64,000 nucleotides of DNA. It comes from Paenibacillus sp. AN1007. Its GTDB lineage: Bacteria > Bacillota > Bacilli > Paenibacillales > Paenibacillaceae. The stretch is from assembly GCF_040702995.1 (NCBI RefSeq), contig NZ_CP159992.1, positions 3,559,501 through 3,623,500 on the forward strand. Reading direction: 5' to 3'. Positions 27,551 to 36,453 of the stretch are shown one piece after another. The notes beneath the pieces are model-generated. The model had not been told where the DNA came from. It ran no database searches and saw only the letters and a list, made by a program, of their open reading frames with translations. The position numbers and the translations under genes were made by a program. The first letter of the stretch is position 1, and every line of letters begins with the position of its first letter.

Positions 27551-29311
27551 ATGAACCGGAAAAATCCGCAGCATACCAATCAACCTGCAGCCGAGTTACC
27601 TGTACCTCTTGAGTTTGATCGCAGCTGGCTGACGCAGCTGGAATCGCGATTAGATAAAGGCGGCCCTTGGGGAGACTATCGGCTCTTTCAACTGGGCATT
27701 CAGGCTGAAGAAACGAATCTGATTCCTAACTTTGACGAAATTCAATGTCTAAAGCACCTGCAGGGTCTTACTCCACTTCCTCACCAAATGGATACAGCAC
27801 GTAAAGTATTATTTGAAATGTCTGGCCGAGCCATTCTCGCCGACGAAGTCGGTCTGGGCAAAACAATCGAAGCCGGTCTTATCCTGAAAGAATATATGGT
27901 CCGTGGTCTGGTATCCAAAGTATTAATCCTTGTGCCCGCCTCTCTCGTACTGCAGTGGGTACGTGAACTGAATTCAAAGTTTGGCATTCCTGCAGTTGCT
28001 CAGAAAAAGGCCTACTCCTGGCAAAACGAGGTCGTCGTTGCATCGATGGATACAGCCAAACGTGACCCGCATAAGGATATGCTGCTCAGTATCGACTACG
28101 ACATGATCATCATTGATGAAGCTCATAAACTCAAAAATAAAAAGACAACCAACTATCAATTCATGCTGCAGTTACGCAAAAAATACTGCCTGCTGCTCAC
28201 CGCTACGCCGGTGCAGAACGATATGAGTGAGCTCTTCAATCTGATCAACCTGCTGAAGCCTGGTCAACTGGGTCGTCAAGGCGATTTTGCAGCCAACTTT
28301 GTCGTCGATAAGCGGGTTCCCAAAAATCAGGAACAGCTCAAGGATGAGCTGTCCAAAGTCATGATTCGCAACAGACGCGGCGAAGGTCCGGTGCAGTTCA
28401 CAAAGCGTAATGTTTCGAACGTGGATCTGCGCCTCTCCCCGGAAGAACAGGCACTCTATGACGGGGTCACCTCGTTTGTTAAAGACCAGTACCAGGAGGC
28501 GGGCGGCAATCTCAGCAGCATGCTCTCCCTCGTAACCCTGCAGCGTGAAGTCTGCAGCAGCCGGGATGCGGTGTTCGTGACACTGGTGAATCTATCGAAA
28601 AAGCTTCCGCTTGATTCTCCGCTCCGGGATAAAATCTGGGAGCTTGTAGCACATATCAAAGCGATAAAAGAAAATACAAAAGCCGAGAAAACGATGGAAC
28701 TGATTCGTAATATGAATGAGAAAGTCATTATTTTCACGGAATACCGGGCAACGCAGGAGTATCTGTTGAACTATTTTCGCAATAACGGACTTACTGCCGT
28801 TCCTTATCGAGGCGGGATGAACCGTGGCAAAAAAGACTGGATGATGGACCTCTTCCGTGGTCGTGTACAAGCGATGATTGCCACGGAAGCAGGTGGCGAA
28901 GGGATTAACCTGCAGTTCTGTCATCACATGATTAACTTTGATCTGCCTTGGAACCCGATGCGGGTCGAGCAGCGAATTGGCCGGGTCCATCGCCTTGGGC
29001 AGCAGAATGACGTTAATATTTTCAACCTGTCCACCAAAGGTACCATTGAGGAACATATTCTGAACTTGCTGCATGAGAAAATTAATATGTTTGAGATGGT
29101 CATCGGCGGGCTGGATGTTATTCTTGAGCGGCTGGAGCAAAAGGAATCGATTGAAAAAAGCCTGTACAAGATCATGCTGGAATCCCAGAACGAAGAGGAT
29201 CTTCGCAGCAAAATGGACTCACTGGGGCAGTCACTGCATACGATTCGGCGCGAGGTTGCGGATGAGGTACCTCTAATAACCAAACTTGATCTTGGAAAAG
29301 GAGGCCGCTGA
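27551..29311 (+). CDS. yqhH: SNF2-family DEAD/DEAH helicase, YqhH-like
   Basis: The 586-residue protein has a SNF2 ATPase core. Motif I is ADEVGLGKTIEAG with K104, motif II is DEAH at 189-192, motif III is LLLTATPVQN, and the helicase C domain holds IIFTEYRATQEYLL, TEAGGEGINLQFC and EQRIGRVHRLGQ. Such proteins translocate on double-stranded DNA or displace proteins such as RNA polymerase. The ATG at 27551 has GGGGAGG 8 bases before it; an earlier ATG at 27464 lacks a site. It is followed after 4 bases by yqhG, the same order as in B. subtilis, where both lie near the comG and gcvT loci. Confidence 0.9.
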   Translation: MNRKNPQHTNQPAAELPVPLEFDRSWLTQLESRLDKGGPWGDYRLFQLGIQAEETNLIPNFDEIQCLKHLQGLTPLPHQMDTARKVLFEMSGRAILADEVGLGKTIEAGLILKEYMVRGLVSKVLILVPASLVLQWVRELNSKFGIPAVAQKKAYSWQNEVVVASMDTAKRDPHKDMLLSIDYDMIIIDEAHKLKNKKTTNYQFMLQLRKKYCLLLTATPVQNDMSELFNLINLLKPGQLGRQGDFAANFVVDKRVPKNQEQLKDELSKVMIRNRRGEGPVQFTKRNVSNVDLRLSPEEQALYDGVTSFVKDQYQEAGGNLSSMLSLVTLQREVCSSRDAVFVTLVNLSKKLPLDSPLRDKIWELVAHIKAIKENTKAEKTMELIRNMNEKVIIFTEYRATQEYLLNYFRNNGLTAVPYRGGMNRGKKDWMMDLFRGRVQAMIATEAGGEGINLQFCHHMINFDLPWNPMRVEQRIGRVHRLGQQNDVNIFNLSTKGTIEEHILNLLHEKINMFEMVIGGLDVILERLEQKESIEKSLYKIMLESQNEEDLRSKMDSLGQSLHTIRREVADEVPLITKLDLGKGGR

Positions 29312-29315
29312 CACC

Positions 29316-30534
29316 ATGACGATGTCACCACATGAGATTCAGGCTTATGTCCTGACCTATCTTGAAGCACTGGATTGTCAGATCATGGAGCGCTCACCTG
29401 CCCATGTGACCGTTAAGCTCTCTCCGGAAGCCGACAAGGCATTAACCAATCGCCCTTACTATTGGGGGTTTGTGGAGCGTGTAGGCGTGGAGCCGGAGAC
29501 GATGTCTTTTACGTTTGTTTTTGACCCGGAGGCCTATCAGCAGATGATGGAAGCTGCGGTAGCGAAGACCAAGGCCGCACAGCCCGCTCCATCTTCAGCT
29601 GAGACAAATTCCAATGCTCCCACAGAAACGATTCTCGGGCGTTATTTTGGCATCACACCCTCCATGCCGCAGCTCGGTCCCGGACGAATTTTACGGGAAG
29701 ATGTCGTATATGGCAGCCGCAGGCTGCAGCAGATTTTTGCCGCGGCCCGTGAAGGCGGTGCCTTTGTCAATCTATTCGAACAGGCTGCGAAACGCCAAAT
29801 TCGGGCCTCGGTTCCAGCCGTATATGAACCTTGGCTGGGCGTTTGTTTCAAAGTTGAGTTTGCCTGCGATCTGAAACGGGAAGAATTACACTTCCTCGGC
29901 ATTTCATTACGCTCAGGTGAGATTATCGAGAACTTCGGCAGCAAGCTGAACCGGAGGGATCTCAGTCCAAGGCTGGCCGAGAACATGCATGCACAGGCAC
30001 CCAAAATTTCGCTGGTCGATGCAGGCGCTGCACTTGAACTGCATCTGACCCGACACTTAAGCCAGCTGGACTATGGCTGGGCGGCCAAAGCCAAGGAACG
30101 GCTGCGAGCTCGAACTGGATGTTGTCGATGCCTATTACGAAGCCGTACTGCGTGAGGATATGCCCGAGGTTGCTGAAGCTGAAACGGAGAAGGAGAAGGA
30201 GAAGGATCGTGCACCATCCTCTGCAAACCGTACAAGTGCCCGCCGATCCGCCAATGTCCAAGCAGCCCCCTCGCCTTCGGCCGTTCCCTCTGTGAATAAT
30301 CGAGTGCGCAGTGTACTGAAACCGGTCACTGCTGATGCGGAACTGGCGGCCGAACCTGCTGTTGAACAGACAGATGAAAGTACTGACTCCGAGCAGGAAA
30401 AAGCAAAACAAGCCGTTATCGACCGTGAAGCAGTGAAACTGCAGTATGAAACACGGCGGACCGAGATGATCTGGCAGTACGAACCCAAAGTGAAGGTTAC
30501 AGCCATCAGCAGCGGCATGTTTCACTTAAGATAG
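29316..30534 (+). pseudogene. yqhG: YqhG family protein, frameshifted
   Basis: The first frame (ATG 29316, after AAAAGGAGG) encodes MTMSPHEIQAYVLTYLEALDCQI through SQLDYGWAAKAKERLR, then runs into nonsense and stops at 30155. The family sequence resumes in the next frame at ELELDVVDAYYEAVL and continues to 30534, ending WQYEPKVKVTAISSGMFHL, which resembles the end of B. subtilis YqhG. The break is at about 30105-30112; loss of one CG from a CGCG, or gain of one base, would explain it. Restored, the protein has about 406 residues, longer than the B. subtilis protein because of an E/K-rich and A/S/P-rich linker of about 75 residues. Function is unknown. Confidence 0.75.
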
Positions 30535-30539
30535 ACGAA

Positions 30540-30580
30540 GACACTACTTTTCCTGCAAATGCTGGCAAAAGTAGTGTTTA
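30540..30580 (+). terminator. Terminator of yqhH-yqhG
   Basis: ACACTACTTTT (30541-30551) and AAAAGTAGTGT (30567-30577) form a perfect 11-bp stem with a 15-base loop, followed by TTATT. It lies just after the yqhG stop. Confidence 0.8.
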
Positions 30581-30659
30581 TTCATTATGGGCGGAACGAC
30601 AGGTTGCAGCATCCTTTGCATGTTCTCTCCTCTACAATGAAATCAGGAAGAAGGTGTTC

Positions 30660-31697
30660 ATGTTGAAAAAAAATTCTGCCAGAGAACGGACCAGCATGCA
30701 GAAACGCATGCACGTTTTCCTGAGCGTGCTCATTGTCTTCGCCACCTTTTCGTTCTGGCCAACAGCTCACGCAGCCGTACCGGCAAACACTGCAGCACCC
30801 CTCGCTGTAGAGCAGTATGCACAGCTGCAGGCCAATGCACTCGGCACGTCCGATCCGGACTGGCTTGCAGCCAAGCTGGAATATTTCCCTTTGGGGCCCG
30901 GAACCCACGGCTGGCTTGTGTATGCGAGCGTACAAAACAAGCAGATCGGATATATGATTATCTCCATAACTGAACAAGGACAGCTCATCCTCAGCGAATA
31001 TGGCCATGGAGAACAATCCCTGTACAATAACGAATTGCTCGGACAAGCCTTGGAACGACAGCATATAAATCTGAAAACACTGCAGAACGGCGGCTGGAAA
31101 GTTACTCGTCATTATGCTCCTCCTTTGCTGGCGTATTGGAAGGTGGCACGAGCGAATCATATGGATATGTATATTGATGCTTCTAACGGGGATCTGCTGC
31201 CAAACGCTGCGTTGGAACATTTGGAGACAAGCAGTTTATCAGAGCACGACAGCCTGAACAAATATCCGAATTCGCCTATCTATGCTGCTAAATCAACGTT
31301 TACGACAAGTTCTGTGCATGTACGGGAGCCATTCGACCCATCGCTTCAGCTGACATGGCTGACTTCAGAACCGCTGCGGATCTCTCAAGTCCAAGCACAA
31401 ATTGTGGGAAGCAGTTCAGGTGCACTCGTTTTCGCAGCAGAAGAACTCAATCTATTCTATGGTGGTCCTCTGCCGGTAAGTGGACACCAACTTTGGCACG
31501 CAGAAACTTCACCTGAAAAAGGGTCGGATAACCTCATTAGTCCCGGTTCGAACTCGAACTCAGGTTCAGACTCCGATTTGAACTCAGACTCAGGTGCTGC
31601 TTTTTATGTCGGTCTGGGTGGTTCTAACTCAATTGAGCGATATGTACCCCTTAGGCAGCTGCTGCGAGACGGTGGTTTTTATATGACCAGGCCGTAA
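30660..31697 (+). CDS. Secreted protein of unknown function
   Basis: The 345-residue protein has a signal peptide: a basic start MLKKNSARERTSMQKRMH, a hydrophobic stretch VFLSVLIVFATFSFWP, and likely cleavage after AHA. The mature part contains PLGPGTHGWLVYASVQNKQIGYMIISITEQGQ, which reads like a PepSY-like or similar small beta domain, and MDMYIDASNGDLLP, also PepSY-like. The C-terminal part has an S/N/D/G-rich low-complexity stretch near residues 295-320. I do not recognise the family. The ATG at 30660 is preferred to the in-frame GTG at 30654, which overlaps the AGGAAGAAGG site. Confidence 0.7.
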   Translation: MLKKNSARERTSMQKRMHVFLSVLIVFATFSFWPTAHAAVPANTAAPLAVEQYAQLQANALGTSDPDWLAAKLEYFPLGPGTHGWLVYASVQNKQIGYMIISITEQGQLILSEYGHGEQSLYNNELLGQALERQHINLKTLQNGGWKVTRHYAPPLLAYWKVARANHMDMYIDASNGDLLPNAALEHLETSSLSEHDSLNKYPNSPIYAAKSTFTTSSVHVREPFDPSLQLTWLTSEPLRISQVQAQIVGSSSGALVFAAEELNLFYGGPLPVSGHQLWHAETSPEKGSDNLISPGSNSNSGSDSDLNSDSGAAFYVGLGGSNSIERYVPLRQLLRDGGFYMTRP

Positions 31698-31812
31698 ATT
31701 GCAGCACCCAGCTTCTTTTGCGAAACCATGAACTCTAAAGAACTCTAATCTCCTGCCAAACACAATCCGATATACTTTTTCCTTGCTTACCCACCGTCAA
31801 ACACAAACATCC

Positions 31813-31855
31813 ACAAAAAGACGCGTTCCTTTCTTTAAGGAATGCGTCTTTTTGT
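31813..31855. terminator. Bidirectional terminator between convergent genes
   Basis: ACAAAAAGACGC-G-TTCCTT and AAGGAA-T-GCGTCTTTTTGT form a long stem with one internal mismatch, with A and T runs on each side. It serves the secreted-protein gene (plus) and yqzE (minus). Confidence 0.85.
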
Positions 31856-31886
31856 ATCTTTTAATAGACAATCCAGGTTTACACAG

Positions 31887-32078
31887 TTACCTTGATCTGT
31901 TTTTCTTTTTGCGGACCCACAGCGATACAGCAAAGGGAATCATGCCAAACCACTTCATCGTCCAGGGTTCTTTCTTTCTGCTCTGCTCTCTCCGTTCTTT
32001 CCGCTCATCTTTAGGGGTGTCAATATAATGCACCACACGCTGTGTAATGTATTTGACAAGCTCATCACTTTTAGCCAT
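31887..32078 (-). CDS. yqzE: YqzE family protein
   Basis: The 63-residue protein starts MAKSDELVKYITQRVVHYIDTP, then a strongly basic stretch KDERKERREQSRKKE, then a hydrophobic helix WTMKWFGMIPFAVSLWV and a basic end. This is the YqzE pattern of B. subtilis, where yqzE lies just downstream of the comG operon. Its role is unknown. AAAGGAGG 7 bases before the ATG at 32078 fixes the start; a longer frame from 32102 is rejected. Confidence 0.85.
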   Translation of the reverse strand: MAKSDELVKYITQRVVHYIDTPKDERKERREQSRKKEPWTMKWFGMIPFAVSLWVRKKKNRSR

Positions 32079-32276
32079 ACTGCAGCCTCCTTTGTTCCGC
32101 ACAAATTCAGATGAAGCAGCGTTACTACTATTGTGCGCTGGAGGGGATTAATCTAAACAATTTTTTTGTGCATTGGTGTATGAAATTAACAAAAATGCAC
32201 AGTCTAATGCCAAAGGTATCCACCCCGTCCCTGATCTGCTTCAAATCCCTATTTCCATGAAGGAGTGTACATTTTC

Positions 32277-33023
32277 ATGTATAATCTGCTTGTCTTGACA
32301 GCGGCTCTGTTAATCAACTTTCTTTGTGTTCCCGCTATGCCTTCTGCTTCAGCAGCCATTCACACAGATCCTTCTGTCTACCAGCCCTCGATTATGCCTA
32401 TGACAGATGGGGATGCATATCGCTCCAGCCATCACGCTTTTGCAGCACCCGTCATTTTGCTTGACGTTGGACATGGAGGCATTGACGGCGGCACGACTGA
32501 AGCAGGCGTTCTGGAGAAAGACATCAATTTGGCGATCAGTCAAAAAATATATCTGCTGCTTCGCAGCAAAGGTTATGCCGTCATCATTAACCGTCTCGGC
32601 GACTACGCACTCAGTGATGAGAACAGGTGGTTGAACAGCCGCTCACGTCATGTCAGGGATCTCGCTCAGCGCAAAAGTCTCAGTGAAGAAGTGAGTACGG
32701 ATATTGTCGTCAGCATTCATGCCAACTGGAGTCCACGTTCGGCCACGCACGGACCTGTCGTTCTTCATCAAAAAGAAGGCCGAAGCTATCTGCTGGCACA
32801 ATCCATTCAGGATACCATGAACCGCTTATACGGCACGCATCGTGAAGTCGTGTGGGGTAAGCCCTTTTACATGCTGAATTACGTGAAGCAGCCGGCAGTT
32901 ATTGTGGAAACCGGCTTTTTAAGCAATCCAGCAGATCGGGCCAAAATCAGTAATCCGTTAGAACAAAAACGAATTGCCCAGTCTATTGCTGATGGGATCA
33001 TTTATTACCTGTCGGTAGTGTAG
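32277..33023 (+). CDS. cwlD: N-acetylmuramoyl-L-alanine amidase, CwlD-like
   Basis: The 248-residue protein has an N-terminal signal or anchor segment (about 4-26) and an Amidase_3 domain: ILLDVGHGGIDGGT (first zinc His), GVLEKDINLAISQKI with the zinc Glu, DIVVSIHANWSP (second His), and AVIVETGFLSNPADR with the catalytic Glu. It cleaves the amide between muramic acid and the stem peptide. Length and single-domain layout match CwlD, which with a deacetylase makes muramic-delta-lactam in spore cortex, but other small amidases look alike. The ATG at 32277 (AAGGAG 11 bases before) is preferred to the GTG at 32265. Its 3' end overlaps the convergent deacetylase gene by 26 bases. Confidence 0.82.
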   Translation: MYNLLVLTAALLINFLCVPAMPSASAAIHTDPSVYQPSIMPMTDGDAYRSSHHAFAAPVILLDVGHGGIDGGTTEAGVLEKDINLAISQKIYLLLRSKGYAVIINRLGDYALSDENRWLNSRSRHVRDLAQRKSLSEEVSTDIVVSIHANWSPRSATHGPVVLHQKEGRSYLLAQSIQDTMNRLYGTHREVVWGKPFYMLNYVKQPAVIVETGFLSNPADRAKISNPLEQKRIAQSIADGIIYYLSVV

Positions 33024-33855
33024 GCGCTGCCTGCCAGTGCCACACATCCCGTACCAGATCTCCAATACCCACGAACTGCACCTGATGCTGCAAACGTGAG
33101 ACGGACTCACAAATAACGGCTGAGGTGTTCAACCCCGTATGACCGACGTGCCCAATGACAACACAGCTTTTCTTATCTACGGCGCGTTGAACAGCCAGAT
33201 CGAACTGCTTCCGAATATGTGCTTTTGAATTATGATCATCCAGAAATATGTCGTTTCCAACGGGCGGCATATTTTTGGTCTGAGCAAGCTCGCCCGCAAC
33301 AGATCGAAAGTTAGTGCGGCTGTCGACAAAGAACAACCCACGTTCCCGGCATACATCCAGCACAATGGACATGATGCGTTTATCCGAAGTGATTTTGGAA
33401 CCCATATGATTGTTCATACCAATGGCGTAGGGCACATCATCAATCGCCTTCTCCACTCGTTCCCGAACCTGTTCGTCTGTCAGATTGGAAGTGATCGCCC
33501 CTGGACCAAGCCATTCCGGTCTTCCCTTTTTAGGTTCCATCGGCATGTGTACAATCACATCCATCCCTTTTTTATGCGCTGCGACCGCATCTTGTTTCGT
33601 TGTTTGCAAAAAAGGCATCACGGCTACGGTCAGCTTCACCGGCATATCCAGAATCTCCGCCGTCCCCTTCATATCATTGCCAACATCATCAATGATGATG
33701 GCTATTCGATTGGGCTGAGGTGCTGTACTTGTCTCCGGCTGGGCCAAAGCCCCCCTTTCCCCTAACGCTCCGGCAGCACTTAAAATACATAGGAAGACCA
33801 AACATCGAAATCCCATTCCAACTGAAAAGCGGCGTCCTTTATTCTTACGCATCAT
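32998..33855 (-). CDS. Divergent polysaccharide deacetylase family protein (YibQ-like)
   Basis: The 285-residue protein has a signal peptide (hydrophobic RCLVFLCILSAAGALG) and the divergent deacetylase fold: IAIIIDDVGNDM at the start of the domain, VAVMPFLQTTKQDAVAAHKKGMDVIVHMPMEP, the motif MNNHMGSKITSD, FFVDSRTNF, and VIGHVGHTG. The paired aspartates and the histidine in NNHMGS suggest a metal-dependent hydrolase. The ATG at 33855 has GGAGGAGG 8 bases before it and is chosen over 33888. The gene converges on and overlaps the amidase gene by 26 bases, so the two mRNAs are antisense at their ends. Confidence 0.85.
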   Translation of the reverse strand: MMRKNKGRRFSVGMGFRCLVFLCILSAAGALGERGALAQPETSTAPQPNRIAIIIDDVGNDMKGTAEILDMPVKLTVAVMPFLQTTKQDAVAAHKKGMDVIVHMPMEPKKGRPEWLGPGAITSNLTDEQVRERVEKAIDDVPYAIGMNNHMGSKITSDKRIMSIVLDVCRERGLFFVDSRTNFRSVAGELAQTKNMPPVGNDIFLDDHNSKAHIRKQFDLAVQRAVDKKSCVVIGHVGHTGLNTSAVICESVSRLQHQVQFVGIGDLVRDVWHWQAAPTLPTGNK

Positions 33856-34271
33856 CTTCTGATCCTCCTCCATACTTGGTGTTCTCATTGTTTGATTACT
33901 TGGGCACTTCTATGTAAGCTCGCACTCCCAATTCATTCTAAAAAAAATCTGAACAGAAAAAGTCTCCATCAGAGCTGAATCCAATACTTGTTAAACTCTT
34001 TTTACATATTCAACCCATCCAATAAGGGATGCTGCTTCTTTCATCTTCTCAGGTCACTTTAATGCAAAAAAAGCGATTTTTTTACAAATAACTGCAATTT
34101 GCAGGGTATTTTTTGTCCAAGCTATATGGTAAAATTTTCAAATCAAGACCAAGCACACAGTTTATGTGACGGAGGGGTGTGATGCGCGATACCATTTGCT
34201 GCCAAGCGGGCATTTTTATGTTTTTCTTGATCAGCTGTTGATGCAGTACTCAATCCGAGGGAGGGTAAAGT
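33856..34271. other. Intergenic region upstream of xynC
   Basis: About 416 bases lie between two divergent genes. It is AT-rich, includes a short palindrome CTGCAA-A-TTGCAG near 34093 and GGGAGGG just before xynC. No clear promoter, riboswitch or ORF is seen. Confidence 0.4.
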
Positions 34272-35957
34272 ATGAAGATGAGATTGAAATGGAAAAAGTC
34301 AGTTAATATTTTGCTTGCCTGTTTAACCGCATTACCCCTGATGTTGACGCCGACGAACGTATCTGCAGCCAGTGATGCCAACATCAACTTGGCTTCAGAA
34401 AAGCAGCTCATCAAAGGTTTTGGCGGTATAAATCATCCAGTCTGGATTGGTGACCTTACACCGGCTCAACGTGAAACCGCTTTCGGAAATGATCAGAACC
34501 AGCTTGGGTTCTCTATTCTCCGAATCTCCGTCGATCCGAACCCCAATAACTGGGCTCTAGAAGTCCCAACAGCCAAGCGCGCAATCGAGAAAGGTGCGAT
34601 TGTATTTGCATCACCTTGGAATCCTCCGAGCAGCATGGTGGAAACTTTCAATCGCAACGGCGATACCAATGCCAAGAGACTGAGATATGACAAATACGGT
34701 GCGTATGCTCAGCATTTGAATGACTTTGTAACCTTTATGAAAAATAACGGCGTGAACCTGTACGCGATCTCCGTGCAGAACGAGCCGGATTACGCTCACG
34801 ACTGGACGTGGTGGACCCCGCAGGAAATCCTTCGTTTTATGAAGGAAAATGCAGGCAGTATTCAAGGTACCAAAGTTATGGCCCCTGAATCTTTCCAATA
34901 CTTGAAAAATATATCTGACCCTATCCTGAATGATCCGCAGGCACTCGCCAATATGGACATCTTGGGAGCTCATACGTATGGAACGCAGTTCAAAGATTTC
35001 CCATACCCGCTCTTTAAGCAAAAAGGAGCCGGTAAAGAGCTGTGGATGACAGAAGTCTATTATCCAAACAGTGACAACAACTCCGCTGACCGCTGGCCAG
35101 AAGCGTTGGACGTATCGTACCATATGCACAATGCAATGGTTGAAGGCGACTTCCAAGCTTATGTATGGTGGTATATCCGCAGACAATATAGTCCGATGAA
35201 GGAAGATGGAACGATCAGCAAGCGTGGTTATAACATGGCTCATTTCTCCAAATTTGTTCGCCCTGGATATGTCAGAGTAGATGCTTCCAAAAACCCGGAT
35301 ACCAATACCTTTGTATCTGCCTATAAAGGCGATAACAAAGTCGTGATCGTAGCCATCAACCGCGGTACTTCGTCTGCAAACCAACGATTTGTACTGCAGA
35401 ATGGTAATGCTTCCACCGTTTCTTCATATGTTACGGACAGCAGCCGTAATCTGGCGAGCCTTGCACCGATTAACGTTTCCAATGGCGCATTCACCGCGCA
35501 GCTTCCAGCACGGAGTGTGACTACATTTGTTGCTAACCTCACTGGTGGCGGCGGGAATGTAGGCACAGGTACCACTTATGAGGCTGAAACAGGAACAACG
35601 CTTACCGATGCAGTGATTGAGAACCTGTACCCAGGTTTCTCCGGTTCCGGTTACGTGAACTTTAACGCGTATACAGGTTCCGCAATTCAATGGAATGAAA
35701 TCAACAACACGATTACCGGCACTAAAAATGTCAAGTTCCGTTATGCTCTGGAAAGTGGTACAAGAAACCTAGACATTTATGTTAACGGCACCAAAGTAAT
35801 CAGCAACCAACCCTTTGAGGCAACAGGGAGCTGGTCAACCTGGGGTGAGAAAACCATTCAAGTGCCTATGAATTCAGGTACAAATACCCTTCGAATCGTA
35901 ACCACAGGTTCAGAAGGACCCAATATTGATAACATCACGGTTACTGCTGCATTATAA
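34272..35957 (+). CDS. xynC: Glucuronoxylanase, GH30 subfamily 8, with C-terminal CBM
   Basis: The 561-residue protein has a signal peptide (cleavage near residue 32, VSA-ASD) and then a GH30 domain very like B. subtilis XynC: FGGINHPVWIGDLTPAQRETAFG, acid/base E171 in SVQNEPDYAHDW, nucleophile E261 in WMTEVYYPNSD, and VEGDFQAYVWWYIRR. XynC cuts glucuronoxylan where methylglucuronic acid branches occur. Beyond the usual 420 residues there is a G-rich joint (GGGGNVGTG) and a C-terminal beta domain beginning TTYEAETGTTLTDAVIEN, typical of CBM6/35/36 modules, which B. subtilis XynC lacks. Secreted. GAGGGAGGG precedes the ATG. Confidence 0.95.
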   Translation: MKMRLKWKKSVNILLACLTALPLMLTPTNVSAASDANINLASEKQLIKGFGGINHPVWIGDLTPAQRETAFGNDQNQLGFSILRISVDPNPNNWALEVPTAKRAIEKGAIVFASPWNPPSSMVETFNRNGDTNAKRLRYDKYGAYAQHLNDFVTFMKNNGVNLYAISVQNEPDYAHDWTWWTPQEILRFMKENAGSIQGTKVMAPESFQYLKNISDPILNDPQALANMDILGAHTYGTQFKDFPYPLFKQKGAGKELWMTEVYYPNSDNNSADRWPEALDVSYHMHNAMVEGDFQAYVWWYIRRQYSPMKEDGTISKRGYNMAHFSKFVRPGYVRVDASKNPDTNTFVSAYKGDNKVVIVAINRGTSSANQRFVLQNGNASTVSSYVTDSSRNLASLAPINVSNGAFTAQLPARSVTTFVANLTGGGGNVGTGTTYEAETGTTLTDAVIENLYPGFSGSGYVNFNAYTGSAIQWNEINNTITGTKNVKFRYALESGTRNLDIYVNGTKVISNQPFEATGSWSTWGEKTIQVPMNSGTNTLRIVTTGSEGPNIDNITVTAAL

Positions 35958-36117
35958 TCTTCATCCTAATATTGGTCTGCTTCATGCTCTACATCTTTCT
36001 ATCATGGCAAAAAGTGGCCAAGCCCCGTTTCTGCAGTAGCTCGGATCGATGTGTGAACGAGCATCGCGCAGCTGCAGGACGGGCTCCCCTCATCGAATGA
36101 CTGGCTTATGACCAAAA

Positions 36118-36167
36118 AGATTAAAAAAGCTCCTTCAGGACATGTCCTGAAGGAGCTTTTTTAATCT
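36118..36167. terminator. 50-bp perfect palindrome, bidirectional terminator
   Basis: Arms of 25 bases with no spacer are centred between 36142 and 36143 (core GGACATGTCC), with AAAAAAGCTCC at one side and GGAGCTTTTTT at the other. It ends 3 bases from the tRNA 3' end, so it should terminate the tRNA transcript (minus) and xynC (plus). Confidence 0.88.
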
Positions 36168-36169
36168 GA

Positions 36170-36254
<85 letters not shown>

Positions 36255-36293
36255 ATATTCTAGTCTCACCAATTATTATCGGCGACAAGAAAT

Positions 36294-36322
36294 AATATAT
36301 CATGCGAGATCCATTATGTCAA
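36294..36322 (-). promoter_or_regulatory. Promoter of tRNA-Leu
   Basis: On the minus strand TTGACA (36317-36322) and TATATT (36294-36299) are spaced by exactly 17 bases, about 40 bases upstream of the tRNA 5' end. Confidence 0.85.
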
Positions 36323-36333
36323 CACTTAAAACA

Positions 36334-36381
36334 TCTAACAGGTTCGAACCAGATCTTAAGATCTGGTTCGAACCTGTTAGA
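36334..36381. repeat. 48-bp perfect palindrome upstream of tRNA-Leu and after pelA
   Basis: Arms of 24 bases without spacer are centred at CTTAAG (36357/36358). Each arm contains the 10-bp palindrome GGTTCGAACC, so the element is a palindrome of palindromes. It lies between the tRNA promoter and the pelA stop. It may terminate pelA, since TGTTTT follows on the minus strand, but no long T run is present. Confidence 0.85.
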
Positions 36382-36453
36382 CTCTTCTTATACTCTTCCT
36401 TCAGAATGTAAATTCAATAAAACAAGCTTAAGAAGATTCCAAAAAACAGGTTA

